64,000 nt of DNA from CANMXU01 sp052030545 (GTDB taxonomy: Bacteria; Pseudomonadota; Gammaproteobacteria; Enterobacterales; Alteromonadaceae). Position numbers and translations under genes: made by a program. Location of the stretch: contig NZ_JBPDIH010000002.1 in the NCBI RefSeq assembly GCF_052030545.1, forward strand, positions 372,001 through 436,000, written 5' to 3'. This document shows, one piece after another, positions 18,491 through 27,699 of the stretch; position 1 is the first letter of the stretch, and each line of letters begins with the position of its first letter. The notes below the pieces were generated by a model. The model saw nothing but the letters and a program-made list of their open reading frames with translations. It did no database searches and had not been told where the DNA came from.

Positions 18491-19168
18491 TCAGATTGGT
18501 TTTAAACACCAATCGATAGGCGCTTTGTCTTGAGCAATTAACCAATGATTCGCTTTAGAGAAATGCTGACAACCAAAAAATCCACGATATGCCGACAAGG
18601 GTGATGGATGCGGTCCAGCTAACACACAGTGCTTATCTTGATTAATATTTTTGCCTTTCTTCTGCGCATGACTGCCCCAGAGCATAAAAACACAGCCTTG
18701 ATTATGCTGATTAATGTATTCAATTACCGCATCCGTAAATGTTTCCCAGCCTAGCTTTGCATGCGAATGCGCTTGCCCTTGTTTTACCGTAAGCACGGTA
18801 TTAAGCAATAATACCCCCTGCTTTGCCCACGATATTAAATTCCCATGATCTGGCGTTTCAAAACCTGCAATATCTGTGCTCAGCTCTTTATACATATTCA
18901 CCAGCGAAGGCGGCACTTTAATGCCCGGTTCAACAGAAAAAGCTAAACCATGCGCTTGCCCTAAGCCGTGATAAGGATCTTGTCCTAAAATCACCACTTT
19001 GATATCACACAATGCGGTTTGCTCAAAGGCTGAAAAAACTTGCGTTTTAGGTGGGAAAATCACCTCAGCGTCAGCGCGCTGCTGAGCAAGTTGTTGCTCA
19101 AGTTCTAGGTAATAAGCTTTGCTTTGCTCTTGTTGAAATAAAGGCTGCCAGTCTGTGGTTACATTCAT
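18491..19168 (-). CDS. ung: Uracil-DNA glycosylase
   Basis: A 225-residue family 1 UDG that removes uracil from DNA as the first step of base-excision repair. The water-activating motif GQDPYHG (catalytic Asp 64) and the DNA-intercalation/His motif HPSPLSAYRGFFGC are both present. The length is normal. It is a single gene, convergent with the preceding plus-strand lipoprotein gene. Confidence 0.98.
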   Translation of the reverse strand: MNVTTDWQPLFQQEQSKAYYLELEQQLAQQRADAEVIFPPKTQVFSAFEQTALCDIKVVILGQDPYHGLGQAHGLAFSVEPGIKVPPSLVNMYKELSTDIAGFETPDHGNLISWAKQGVLLLNTVLTVKQGQAHSHAKLGWETFTDAVIEYINQHNQGCVFMLWGSHAQKKGKNINQDKHCVLAGPHPSPLSAYRGFFGCQHFSKANHWLIAQDKAPIDWCLKPI

Positions 19169-19397
19169 AGTTACTATATCTATCGTGCTAAGCGAGCAGG
19201 TATTTTAAATTGAAACGGGTGATTAGGCTATGGGAAAACTGTTGGCTAAGATAAAAGCGAGTGCCAAATTGTTATTTCGCTCGAACAAGCTACTGTCGAT
19301 ATGAGGGAGCATAAATAAAAAGCACAGCCGACAAAGGCACTATCAATTATGCTCTGATATATTTATAGTGGTTAAAATTACATCAATAGTTAACTAT

Positions 19398-20135
19398 ATG
19401 AAGCACAACCTAAAAAGAGGCGTGAAAGAACAAGGTAAAGCGTTACTATGCGCGCTGGCAATTGCCCCTATGGTAATGATTTTCACCAGTTACAGTGCAT
19501 TAGCAAGGCAAAGTTGGCAGGCAAATTTTGACAATAACAAATTAGACAATTGGTCGTACGTTTTGCACTCACATGGCATAAAACTACTGACTAAGCCCGA
19601 CAGCAGTACCAAAAAAAACGAATCTGATCTTGCCGCTTTTATTAGCATTACCGGCGAGCCACATTATCTCTGGCACAACCGCGCCGATTTAAACCGGGTA
19701 GAATTACAGTACAAACCTCAGCAAACACTTGAAAGCCAATCAACAACAGTCTCGTGGCAGTTTATGCTGCCAAAATTATTTGAACAAAAACCTTATCAAA
19801 TCGCGTATTGGGAGTCGGATAAAAGCTATAGGCAAAGTTACCGTTTGCAATTTAACGGCGACAAATTAGCCTTGTATTCAGCTCAGGAAAACCGAGAGTT
19901 ATGGTCTAAAGCAGGGTTTAAAGCAAACGAATGGTACACGTTAACACTAAAGACTTTGTGGTCAGTCGAAAACGGTAAAATCACGCTTTCTATTAACGGT
20001 GAAAAACAAAGTACGAGCGAAGTTGCAACGTTAATATCAAACCAAGAAAATATGTTTTTTCAATTAGGTATACTGAGAGCACAGAGCGATAAAGCCGCTC
20101 ATATTTGGTTGGATAACGTAACCGTTAGCCACTAG
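19398..20135 (+). CDS. Secreted polysaccharide-lyase-like protein (heparin lyase I-type fold)
   Basis: About 245 residues with an N-terminal signal (basic MKHNLKRGVKEQGKALLC, hydrophobic core, cleavage near SALA-RQ). The mature part resembles the concanavalin-like polysaccharide lyase fold (PF14099 type). Seen are an early Asp/Asn strand (WQANFDNNKLDNWSY), an RVELQY-like strand, an NGEKQ turn and a final WLDNVTVSH strand. No ribosome site decides between ATG 19398 and GTG 19368. The substrate is unknown and catalytic residues cannot be assigned with confidence. Confidence 0.6.
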   Translation: MKHNLKRGVKEQGKALLCALAIAPMVMIFTSYSALARQSWQANFDNNKLDNWSYVLHSHGIKLLTKPDSSTKKNESDLAAFISITGEPHYLWHNRADLNRVELQYKPQQTLESQSTTVSWQFMLPKLFEQKPYQIAYWESDKSYRQSYRLQFNGDKLALYSAQENRELWSKAGFKANEWYTLTLKTLWSVENGKITLSINGEKQSTSEVATLISNQENMFFQLGILRAQSDKAAHIWLDNVTVSH

Positions 20136-20170
20136 CGTAGAAGAAATAATTGTAGCGCGACAAATTAAAC

Positions 20171-20202
20171 AAAAAATAGGCAGTAAACACTGCCTATTTT
20201 TT
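20171..20202. terminator. Bidirectional terminator between the lyase-like gene and thrC
   Basis: A perfect 14-bp stem AAAAAATAGGCAGT / ACTGCCTATTTTTT with a 4-base loop lies between the convergent genes and gives U-runs both ways. Confidence 0.88.
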
Positions 20203-20229
20203 AATTTTTTAGCTTAAGGGCAATTATTG

Positions 20230-21525
20230 CTAGCCGTTATTCGCGAGTAAAAACTCACGTAACTGAGCAAAATCTGCCGCCATATCAACCGATAAAATGC
20301 TCTCGCTCGCACAATCTGCTAATTCTTTCGGTAAACCAATCGGTTGACCCAAAGTGCTTTCAACAACATCTTTAAATTTAGCTGGATGTGCAGTGCCTAA
20401 AAATACTCCAAACTCATCGTCTTTTGCACTGTATTGCAAGGCTTTGTAGGCAACAGCGGCATGTGGTTCGGTGATATAACCTAATTTAGCCAGTTGCAAC
20501 ATAGTTGACTGTGTTTGCTCTTCATCAATAGAAAATGAGGTTACACAGTCTTTATCAACGATGCCACTTTTCAGCATATGTTCTACACGCGGCCAGTTAT
20601 TTGGGTTACTCACATCCATCGCATTTGACATAGTCGCGACGGTATCATTTGGTGACCATTCACCTGTTGCTAAATAACGCGGCACAGTGTCATTAGCATT
20701 TGTTGCAGCAATAAAACGCTTAATTGGTAAGCCCATCGCTTTGGCAAATAAGCCTGCAGTTAAGTTACCAAAGTTACCGCTTGGTACTGAGAAAACAATG
20801 TCTTGTAACTTGCTATGACCTTTTTGACGAGAAAGCTGAGCTACCGCCTCAAAGTAATAACAAATTTGCGCCAATAAACGACTGATGTTAATTGAATTTG
20901 CTGAGTTTAAACCAATTTGCTCGGCCAATTCTCTATCATCAAAAGCTTGTTTAACAAGTGCTTGGCAATCGTCAAAACTACCGTCGATAGCAATGGTTTC
21001 GATGTTTCCGCCTAAGGTAGTAAACATCTTCTCTTGCAATAGTGAGATTTTGCCTTTTGGATACATGATAACAACACGAATATTTTCAATACCGTGAAAT
21101 GCATGAGCAACTGCCGCACCAGTATCACCCGATGTTGCCGTTAAAATAGTGATCTTTTTATCTTTACTAAAGGCTTGCAAGCAGTTCGCCATAAAGCGAC
21201 CACCAAAGTCTTTAAATGCTAATGTTGGTCCGTGGAAAAGCTCTAAGATCGAACGGTTTTCATTAATTGGCTGTAACTGTGCAGGAAAGTTAAAGGCAGC
21301 GGTGACAATTTTCGTTAATTTCGCTTCAGTTAAGTCTTCATTAACAAATGGGTAGAGAATTTTAACGCTACGTTCAACTAAAGGTAGCGCTAATAACTCA
21401 TCGATATTGCTAAAGCTTGGAATGTTTTCTGGAAAAAACAAACCTTGGTTTTTACCTAAACCTTGCTTTACCGCACCGGCAAAGCTGACTTGTTCATCAT
21501 TTTCTTTTAAGTTATAAAATTTCAC
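20230..21525 (-). CDS. thrC: Threonine synthase
   Basis: A 431-residue PLP enzyme that makes threonine from O-phosphohomoserine. The family PLP-lysine lies in HGPTLAFKDFGGRFMANCL, and the phosphate-binding loop is TATSGDTGAAVAHAF. It is the last gene of thrA-thrB-thrC, 22 bp after thrB, and is followed by a strong bidirectional terminator. Confidence 0.97.
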   Translation of the reverse strand: MKFYNLKENDEQVSFAGAVKQGLGKNQGLFFPENIPSFSNIDELLALPLVERSVKILYPFVNEDLTEAKLTKIVTAAFNFPAQLQPINENRSILELFHGPTLAFKDFGGRFMANCLQAFSKDKKITILTATSGDTGAAVAHAFHGIENIRVVIMYPKGKISLLQEKMFTTLGGNIETIAIDGSFDDCQALVKQAFDDRELAEQIGLNSANSINISRLLAQICYYFEAVAQLSRQKGHSKLQDIVFSVPSGNFGNLTAGLFAKAMGLPIKRFIAATNANDTVPRYLATGEWSPNDTVATMSNAMDVSNPNNWPRVEHMLKSGIVDKDCVTSFSIDEEQTQSTMLQLAKLGYITEPHAAVAYKALQYSAKDDEFGVFLGTAHPAKFKDVVESTLGQPIGLPKELADCASESILSVDMAADFAQLREFLLANNG

Positions 21526-21547
21526 GTATTTGTCCTATTAATGCTTT

Positions 21548-22510
21548 TTACTCGGCAGGTACTTGTTCAGCACCGGCTTGGTCAACTTTACAGACATGAA
21601 CAAAGCCTAAGTCTGTTTGTAAATAATTTTCTTTCAGCCATAACGCTGCAGCTTCGGCTTTTTCTAGCTGGTCACAGACACAAAATAATGTTGGACCAGA
21701 GCCTGAAATACCAACCGCTAAACTGCCTTGGCTTAGTAAATAATCGTGTGCTTGCTCGTAACCCGGTAACAAGCCTTTTCGATAAGGTTCAGCAACTATA
21801 TCACTCACTACTGAAAATGCTTGCTGTTTGTCACCTCGGTGACAAGCGTCAACAAAAGTTGCTAAATTCTGACCAAATTGAATTAAGTCGCTACGACTAT
21901 AATTTGTTGGCAATACTTCACGTGCTGCTTTTGTCGATACTTCAATACCGGGGTAAGCCATCACGTAATAACAGTCGTCAAAATCAGGCAAGGTGCGGGT
22001 AATAATATCAGCATCAGGCACCATTAACTGTAAGCCACCTAAATAACAAGGAGCAACATTATCATAATGTAAACTTCCGCTAATTTGAGCTTCCATTTGT
22101 CCCATCATAAAAAGCATGGCTTCTTCATCAAAACCTTGTGAAAAGCTTTGCTGATAAAAAACATTAAGTGCTTCTAATGCAGCAACCACAGAACATGCAC
22201 TTGAACCTAAACCACTGCCTACCGGCATTTTTTTATCCAAGGTTAGCTTAACGGTTACCGGCTCAACATTTTTGTTTAATAATGCTTTATTAAACAGCTG
22301 CAAGCAATGCCAAACAATATTATCGGTTGGTGCACCCGGAAGCTTATTGGCAAACTCGCCAACAACAACTAGGCTATCTTCACTTGCTTGCTCAACACTA
22401 ACCACATCACCTAACAATGTACCGTCAACAGGTTTTACGGCGAGCCCTAAAACGTCAAAGCCAACACTTACATTGCCGATTGACGCTGGGGCAAAAACTG
22501 AAACGCTCAT
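21548..22510 (-). CDS. thrB: Homoserine kinase
   Basis: A 320-residue GHMP kinase that phosphorylates homoserine. The ATP-binding motif PVGSGLGSSACSVVAAL and the C-terminal GISGSGPTLFCVCD glycine motif are present. The start at 22510 (MSVSVFAPASIGNVSVGFD) overlaps the thrA stop by one base (TAATG), which favours translational coupling; six codons further upstream remain open inside thrA. Confidence 0.97.
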   Translation of the reverse strand: MSVSVFAPASIGNVSVGFDVLGLAVKPVDGTLLGDVVSVEQASEDSLVVVGEFANKLPGAPTDNIVWHCLQLFNKALLNKNVEPVTVKLTLDKKMPVGSGLGSSACSVVAALEALNVFYQQSFSQGFDEEAMLFMMGQMEAQISGSLHYDNVAPCYLGGLQLMVPDADIITRTLPDFDDCYYVMAYPGIEVSTKAAREVLPTNYSRSDLIQFGQNLATFVDACHRGDKQQAFSVVSDIVAEPYRKGLLPGYEQAHDYLLSQGSLAVGISGSGPTLFCVCDQLEKAEAAALWLKENYLQTDLGFVHVCKVDQAGAEQVPAE

Positions 22511-24966
22511 TAGTGTGTTTGCTCCCACGCTAAAGTTCTAAGAACATCACCAAAGACACCTGCGGCAGTAACTGCTGCACCCGCGCCATAACCACGTAAT
22601 ACAAATGGTAATGGTTGGTAGTAACGAGAGTGAATCGCTAAGGCGTTTTCACCATCTTTAATGCTATAAAGTGGATGATCTTGACCAACCGCTTCAATGG
22701 ACACCTGACACTTACCATCAACTATATTGCCAATATAACGTAATACTTTACCTTCGGCTTTCGCTTCGTTGACACGGTCGCTAAAGGCTTGGTCAATTGA
22801 AGTCAAGTTATTCATAAAGGTGGCAACATCACCACTTGCATCAAAGTCGCTTGGCAGTACTGACTCAATCGTGATATCAGAAATATTTAATGCCATACCT
22901 GACTCACGCGCCATAATAAGTAATTTACGGGCAACGTCCATACCGCTTAAATCATCACGCGGGTCTGGTTCAGTAAAGCCATTTTCTTTCGCAATAGCGG
23001 TTGCTTGAGAAATTGACATACCTTCTTCTAACTTGCCAAAAATGTATGACAAGGAACCCGATAAAATACCTTCAAAACGTTGCAGTTGGTCACCTGCTTT
23101 AATCAAGCTTTGCAAAGTATCAATTACCGGTAAACCAGCGCCGACTGTGGTTTCATATAAGAAGCGACGATTGGTTTTTTGTGCCGCTTCTCTTAATGCT
23201 TGGTAATATTCCCAAGAATCGGTATTGGCTTTTTTGTTTGGCGTAACCACATGGAAGCCTTCATTTAAGAAGTCCACATAGCTCATTGCTAATTCTTCAT
23301 TTGAAGTTGAGTCAACTAACACCGGATTGATTAAATTATTTTCACGGACAAACGACTTAATGTTAGCCGCCGTTACTGGCGTTGCATCTTTACCTAACGT
23401 ATCTTGCCAGTTAGCAAGGTCGATACCTTCCGCATTAAATACCATGCCTTTACTGTTGGCTAAGCCATACACTTTTAAGTCAATATTTTGTTCGATTAAG
23501 CTTTGTTGCTGGCGAGAGATTTGCGCAATCAATTCGCTACCAACCACACCACAACCAACTAAAAACACATCAATAGTTGGCTTGTGTGAGAAAAAGTTCT
23601 GATGGCTAACTTTCATTGCATCTTTACATTTTCGCTCTTCGATAACCACAGAAATACTGCGCTCTGACGAGTCTTGCGCAATAGCCACTACGTTTACACG
23701 TGCTTGGGCAAGTGAGCTAAAGAATTTCGCTGCCACACCTTGTTGATGATGCATGCCATCACCCACAAGCGAGATAATTGATAAGTTCGTTTTTAACTCT
23801 AACGGCTCTAATAAGCCATTTAATAACTCTAATTCAAATTCTTGCTGTAAGCTTTGTTTCGCACGAAGTGCGTCTGATGAATAAATACAGAAACTGATGC
23901 AGTATTCACTTGATGATTGGCTAATTAATACCAAAGAAATGTTTTCACGGCTCATTGTCGCAAATACACGAGATGCCATACCCACCATGCCTTTCATGCC
24001 TGGGCCTGAAACGTTAACCATGGTTAAATCATCAAGGTTTGAAATCGCTTTTACTTTTTTCTGTTGATCGTTTTCATTGGCAATTAACGTGCCCGGCGCT
24101 TCTGGGTTACCGGTATTTTTGATCAAACATGGAATATGGTATTGCGCGATTGGGCCAATCGTTTTTGGGTGCAGTACACTGGCGCCAAAATAAGATAACT
24201 CCATCGCCTCTTGATACGATAAGTAATCAAGTAATTTAGCATCTTTGATTAGGCGAGGATCTGCGTTAAATACGCCATCAACGTCAGTCCAAATTTCACA
24301 ACATTCGGCTTCAGCACATACCGCAAGTACCGCAGCGGAATAATCAGAACCATTGCGTCCTAAAGTGGTAACATCGCCTTTAGAGTCAACGCCAATAAAA
24401 CCAGGCATTAAGGCAATCTTATTTAACTGCGCATATTGTTCTTGGAATTTTTCTTTACATAAGACTAAATCAGCAACAGCGTTTAACGACTCGTCGTTAG
24501 TGCGTAAAAACTCTTCTGGCGCCAATACTGACACTTTTTCATCTTTTGCTGCCAATACAGACTCAAGAATAGCAACACTTAAACGTTCACCTGTGCTGAT
24601 AATACGTGCACGGATATGCTCAGGGCAAAACGACAACATAGTTGCGCCATGCATATAGCGGCTTAATTGATTTTCACAGTTAGCGAGTGCCTGCTCAGCG
24701 TGTTGGTGATTAAAGCTTGATACACTTGCAGACAGATCATCAATAATGGTTTGAATAGCAGTTTTGAAATGCCCAAGGTCAGTTTTTAATTTTACATCAT
24801 CATTAATATTTTCAGCCATAGCGACCAAATGATTGGTAACACCTTGTGGCGCAGAAACCACTACAGCAACAGCAGATGACTCGCTTTTGTTTTTGATGAT
24901 TTCAGCAACCTGAAGAAAGCGTTCAGCAGAAGCTAATGATGAACCACCAAATTTAAGAACACGCAT
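22510..24966 (-). CDS. thrA: Bifunctional aspartokinase I / homoserine dehydrogenase I
   Basis: An 818-residue fusion: N-terminal aspartate kinase (KFGGSSLA at the start), two central ACT domains (VNVSGPGMKGMVGMASRVF; ISLVGDGMHHQQGVAAKFF), and C-terminal homoserine dehydrogenase (LVGCGVVGSELIAQI, then PNKKANTDSWEYY and ETTVGAGLPVIDTL). It carries out the first and third steps of threonine/methionine synthesis and is usually inhibited by threonine through the ACT domains. The start at 24966 is fixed by AGAGGAAT. The leader peptide and attenuator upstream control it. Confidence 0.98.
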   Translation of the reverse strand: MRVLKFGGSSLASAERFLQVAEIIKNKSESSAVAVVVSAPQGVTNHLVAMAENINDDVKLKTDLGHFKTAIQTIIDDLSASVSSFNHQHAEQALANCENQLSRYMHGATMLSFCPEHIRARIISTGERLSVAILESVLAAKDEKVSVLAPEEFLRTNDESLNAVADLVLCKEKFQEQYAQLNKIALMPGFIGVDSKGDVTTLGRNGSDYSAAVLAVCAEAECCEIWTDVDGVFNADPRLIKDAKLLDYLSYQEAMELSYFGASVLHPKTIGPIAQYHIPCLIKNTGNPEAPGTLIANENDQQKKVKAISNLDDLTMVNVSGPGMKGMVGMASRVFATMSRENISLVLISQSSSEYCISFCIYSSDALRAKQSLQQEFELELLNGLLEPLELKTNLSIISLVGDGMHHQQGVAAKFFSSLAQARVNVVAIAQDSSERSISVVIEERKCKDAMKVSHQNFFSHKPTIDVFLVGCGVVGSELIAQISRQQQSLIEQNIDLKVYGLANSKGMVFNAEGIDLANWQDTLGKDATPVTAANIKSFVRENNLINPVLVDSTSNEELAMSYVDFLNEGFHVVTPNKKANTDSWEYYQALREAAQKTNRRFLYETTVGAGLPVIDTLQSLIKAGDQLQRFEGILSGSLSYIFGKLEEGMSISQATAIAKENGFTEPDPRDDLSGMDVARKLLIMARESGMALNISDITIESVLPSDFDASGDVATFMNNLTSIDQAFSDRVNEAKAEGKVLRYIGNIVDGKCQVSIEAVGQDHPLYSIKDGENALAIHSRYYQPLPFVLRGYGAGAAVTAAGVFGDVLRTLAWEQTH

Positions 24967-25050
24967 GTTTATTCCTCTTACAACGTCAATTTTCTGCCTA
25001 AACAATTTGATGCCAACCATCAGCAACTAAATCCTTTAAGTCCATAAAAC

Positions 25051-25085
25051 AAAAAAGCCCGGAACCTTATTTGGTAGCGGGCTTT
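25051..25085 (-). terminator. Attenuator hairpin of the thr operon
   Basis: On the minus strand the sequence AAAGCCCGCTACC, a loop, and GGTTCCGGGCTTTTTT form a GC-rich stem with one mismatch, followed by a U-run. It lies between the thrL stop and the thrA start, which is the position of a transcription attenuator. Confidence 0.85.
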
Positions 25086-25107
25086 GATAAAAGTACTTAT
25101 TTACACA

Positions 25108-25182
25108 TTAGCCGACAGCTACCATCCCAGTATGGGTGATAGTGGTAATAATAATTCGGGTAGAACGGCTAATAAATTTCAT
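25108..25182 (-). CDS. thrL: thr operon leader peptide
   Basis: A 24-residue peptide begins MKFISRSTRIIITTITHTGM and ends in AVG. It has a run of isoleucine and threonine codons (IIITTIT plus T), the two end products sensed by thr attenuation. It ends 23 bp before the attenuator hairpin. When charged tRNA-Thr or tRNA-Ile is scarce, stalling here should prevent the terminator from forming. The motif is nearly the same in design as the enterobacterial ThrL. Confidence 0.9.
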   Translation of the reverse strand: MKFISRSTRIIITTITHTGMVAVG

Positions 25183-25287
25183 GAAGTTAAAATGCCTTAA
25201 GTCAAGATAAGTGTCAATGAAAAATTGCTATTAAAAAGTTATATTTTATGAATAAATGACGTAAAAAATGAATAATTATAACTAGGG

Positions 25288-26247
25288 TTACGCGGTTACG
25301 ACCAAATTTTCGTAGTTTTTCATAGTGCAAACTTTATTGCGCCCATGGGCTTTTGCCTCATATAAGGCAGTGTCGGCACATTTAATCAGCTCTTCGTAAC
25401 CTTGAATATTTTTATTCAATATTGCAACACCGATACTTACGGTACAACGAATACTATTTTCTTGGTGTGTAAAGACAGCTGTTTCAATCGCAATTCGAAT
25501 ACGCTCAGCAACATCTAAGGCGCCAGTAATGTCAGTTTCAGGCAAAATAATGCCAAACTCTTCGCCGCCGTAGCGACCAAATTGGTCACAAATGCGCAGT
25601 AAGCTTTTAATTTTTTTGGCTGTTTCAACCAAAACAGTATCACCACCTTGGTGGCCGTAACGATCGTTAAGTACTTTGAAATGATCTAAATCGAACATGA
25701 TCAACGCTAGGTCGTGTTGATAACGTTGGGCGCGAGAAAACTCTTGTTCAAGTGAATTTTCCCAATGCTTGCGGTTAAAGATTTGCGTTAAGCCGTCAAT
25801 ACGATTTGCCAACGCCAATTCATCAAGCGTCATTTTTAATCGATTTTGGTAATGACAGACATCAGTGGCATCTTCAATTAAAATGCAAATATGCTTAACA
25901 TCGCCTGCGGTTTCAACAGGTAAAAATGTGCAATTTTGCGCCATAAATAAACTGTCGGTACTAATTTGACGAGTATGCGGTAGTTCAAACAAGTGATGAC
26001 GCTGTTCCCATGAGCAAAACGAAGGTGTATTTAACTGCAATACACTTAATAATTTTCGCTCAAACCAACGTTTAGGCAATTCAGGAAAGACATCATAAAC
26101 CGATAGGCCAATCACTTGTTCAGGGGCTTTGTTAGCGTGTACCTGTAAAAAGCGATTCCATTTAACTATTTCACCACTGCCGGTGACAATAAGTACGCCA
26201 GTATTAATTTTGTCAGCTATCGCCAATGAAAAGTCTTCGGGGTTCAT
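25288..26247 (-). CDS. PAS-GGDEF diguanylate cyclase
   Basis: A 319-residue cytoplasmic protein with an N-terminal PAS domain (residues about 10-125, GVLIVTGSGEIVKWNRFLQ) and a C-terminal GGDEF domain. The active site is GGEEF at 227-231. An intact inhibitory I-site RxxD (residues 218-221) lies five residues before it. It should make cyclic di-GMP and be feedback-inhibited. Its start overlaps the stop of the CheC-like gene, so it is the last gene of a three-gene signalling operon. Confidence 0.92.
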   Translation of the reverse strand: MNPEDFSLAIADKINTGVLIVTGSGEIVKWNRFLQVHANKAPEQVIGLSVYDVFPELPKRWFERKLLSVLQLNTPSFCSWEQRHHLFELPHTRQISTDSLFMAQNCTFLPVETAGDVKHICILIEDATDVCHYQNRLKMTLDELALANRIDGLTQIFNRKHWENSLEQEFSRAQRYQHDLALIMFDLDHFKVLNDRYGHQGGDTVLVETAKKIKSLLRICDQFGRYGGEEFGIILPETDITGALDVAERIRIAIETAVFTHQENSIRCTVSIGVAILNKNIQGYEELIKCADTALYEAKAHGRNKVCTMKNYENLVVTA

Positions 26248-26855
26248 TAATATTGTTCCAAAATACGGTCAATCATGGTTTTTATATGCACGATCGCAGA
26301 CTCAGGTATCAATAACACCATTTCACAATTAAATGAGTAGTCGGTGACTTGATAAATAATACGAACCTTTAGGGCAATATCCCAGTTAAACGAAAGCTGA
26401 CCAATATGATCAGAAACAGTGGAATAGTTATTTGATAATAAACGCGGCGCGCTATACGACATTTGATTGTCAATTTGTCTGGCAAATACGTTTAAAAAAG
26501 TGGTTGTTAAGATAGAACTCAAATCGATAATTTGTTCTTCATCTGACAACTCATCAGGTTCATAACCCAATAAATCAGCCAATCGGTCTGAGTCTTTTGG
26601 TTGATACACCAAAAGCGCTTCGCCGCGAATACCATCATAGCCGAAAAAACCTTGGCTAACGACCGCAATAGAGTCTTGGTTCTGTCCTAACGAATTGGTG
26701 AGGGTTTGTGCATCAACTTGCTCAATATTGGGCACTTTCAAATAAATGAAGGTATCTAAATAGCGGGCAAGTTGATCGCTCGCTTGCCCCATTGCTACGT
26801 TAATCAGCTCTTGCAAGCAATCTTGCTGATCTTCATTTAAATTTAAATGGCTCAT
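26247..26855 (-). CDS. CheC/CheX-like phosphatase-type protein
   Basis: A 202-residue protein with the CheC-like signature ExxN near residue 17 (CLQELINVAMGQASDQLARYL). A second, degenerate helix follows (DLSSILTTTFLNVFARQI), which keeps the Asn but not the Glu. CheC-family proteins dephosphorylate CheY-like response regulators. The gene overlaps the response regulator by 4 bp and the cyclase by 1 bp, so its likely partner is the upstream regulator. No chemoreceptor or CheA lies nearby. Confidence 0.75.
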   Translation of the reverse strand: MSHLNLNEDQQDCLQELINVAMGQASDQLARYLDTFIYLKVPNIEQVDAQTLTNSLGQNQDSIAVVSQGFFGYDGIRGEALLVYQPKDSDRLADLLGYEPDELSDEEQIIDLSSILTTTFLNVFARQIDNQMSYSAPRLLSNNYSTVSDHIGQLSFNWDIALKVRIIYQVTDYSFNCEMVLLIPESAIVHIKTMIDRILEQY

Positions 26856-27217
26856 AGCACAGCAAGTTCTTGTATATGTTCTAATAGTATTTCAGGCTTA
26901 ACCGGCTTGCTTAAAAAAGCTCGCGCACCGAGTGCTAACACCTTCTTTTGCATCTCTGGCTGAACATCAGCTGAGATGACAAATACACAACATTCAATGG
27001 CTTCTTTTTGAATAACTTCTAACACACCAACACCGTCAAGTACCGGCATAGTTAAGTCGAGAAAAAGCACATCTATTTTTTGACTGCGTAAAACATCTAC
27101 AGCTTCTTGGCCATTGGTAACTAGCTGAACACCGTCACGATAATCTTCAGGTAAACTGCGTAATACCTGTTTTCTTGCTAAGTTTGAGTCGTCACAAATG
27201 AGAACAGACAAATCCAT
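26852..27217 (-). CDS. Single-domain response regulator (CheY-like)
   Basis: A 121-residue receiver domain with acidic pocket CDD (residues 8-10), phospho-acceptor Asp54 in VLFLDLTMP, a switch Ser in FVISADVQP and the conserved Lys in FLSKPVKP. There is no output domain. It is the first gene of the operon with the CheC-like protein and the diguanylate cyclase, so it probably controls c-di-GMP output through protein contacts. The cognate kinase is not in the window. Confidence 0.93.
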   Translation of the reverse strand: MDLSVLICDDSNLARKQVLRSLPEDYRDGVQLVTNGQEAVDVLRSQKIDVLFLDLTMPVLDGVGVLEVIQKEAIECCVFVISADVQPEMQKKVLALGARAFLSKPVKPEILLEHIQELAVL

Positions 27218-27307
27218 TATTTTCTTCCCAGTTTTTATTATTTTTATGCGCTCAACTAATCTACCTTAAATTTATTTGTTATTAAATAATTAACGGAAAA
27301 ATAAAAC

Positions 27308-27337
27308 AAAAAAGGTAGCAATTAAGCTACCTTTTTT
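27308..27337. terminator. Bidirectional terminator
   Basis: A perfect 12-bp stem AAAAAAGGTAGC / GCTACCTTTTTT with a 6-base loop. It lies 53 bp after the stop of the small membrane protein frame at 27390-27482 and upstream of the response regulator, which implies a short transcript coming from the right. Confidence 0.85.
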
Positions 27338-27389
27338 GAATTTGTGCAGACAATTAACGTCAACTCGGCATTCGAGTAAACATAAATGG

Positions 27390-27482
27390 CTAAGCTAACA
27401 TTAAATTAAGCAGAGCAAACGACAAAAATGCAGACCCAAAATATAACGTCGATAATTTTACATAATGTAAACGTGTTTTCAT
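27390..27482 (-). CDS. Small single-pass membrane protein
   Basis: A 30-codon frame beginning MKTRLHYVKLSTLYFGSAFL. It has a strong ribosome site (GAGGTGG, about 4 bases before ATG), a basic N-terminus, one membrane segment to the C-terminus, and a strong terminator 53 bp after its stop. These signals together support a real small gene. No family is recognised. The rest of the 27218-27699 gap contains nothing else that I can name. Confidence 0.55.
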   Translation of the reverse strand: MKTRLHYVKLSTLYFGSAFLSFALLNLMLA

Positions 27483-27699
27483 GCTTCCACCTCTTCAATT
27501 TAACTTGATGTTTTTCAATCAATATTTATGCCAATCGTTTGGTTAACGATTAAAGTGATTTAAAAATAATGATTAACAATGTGGAGACATTTTAACCAAC
27601 AGCGCATAACAACACTGCTACAAGGTGTTTCAGCCTCGTTAATATTTGTAACCTAAAAATTGAAGGATATCGCGTATTTTTAAAGAAAGTGGAATGAAA

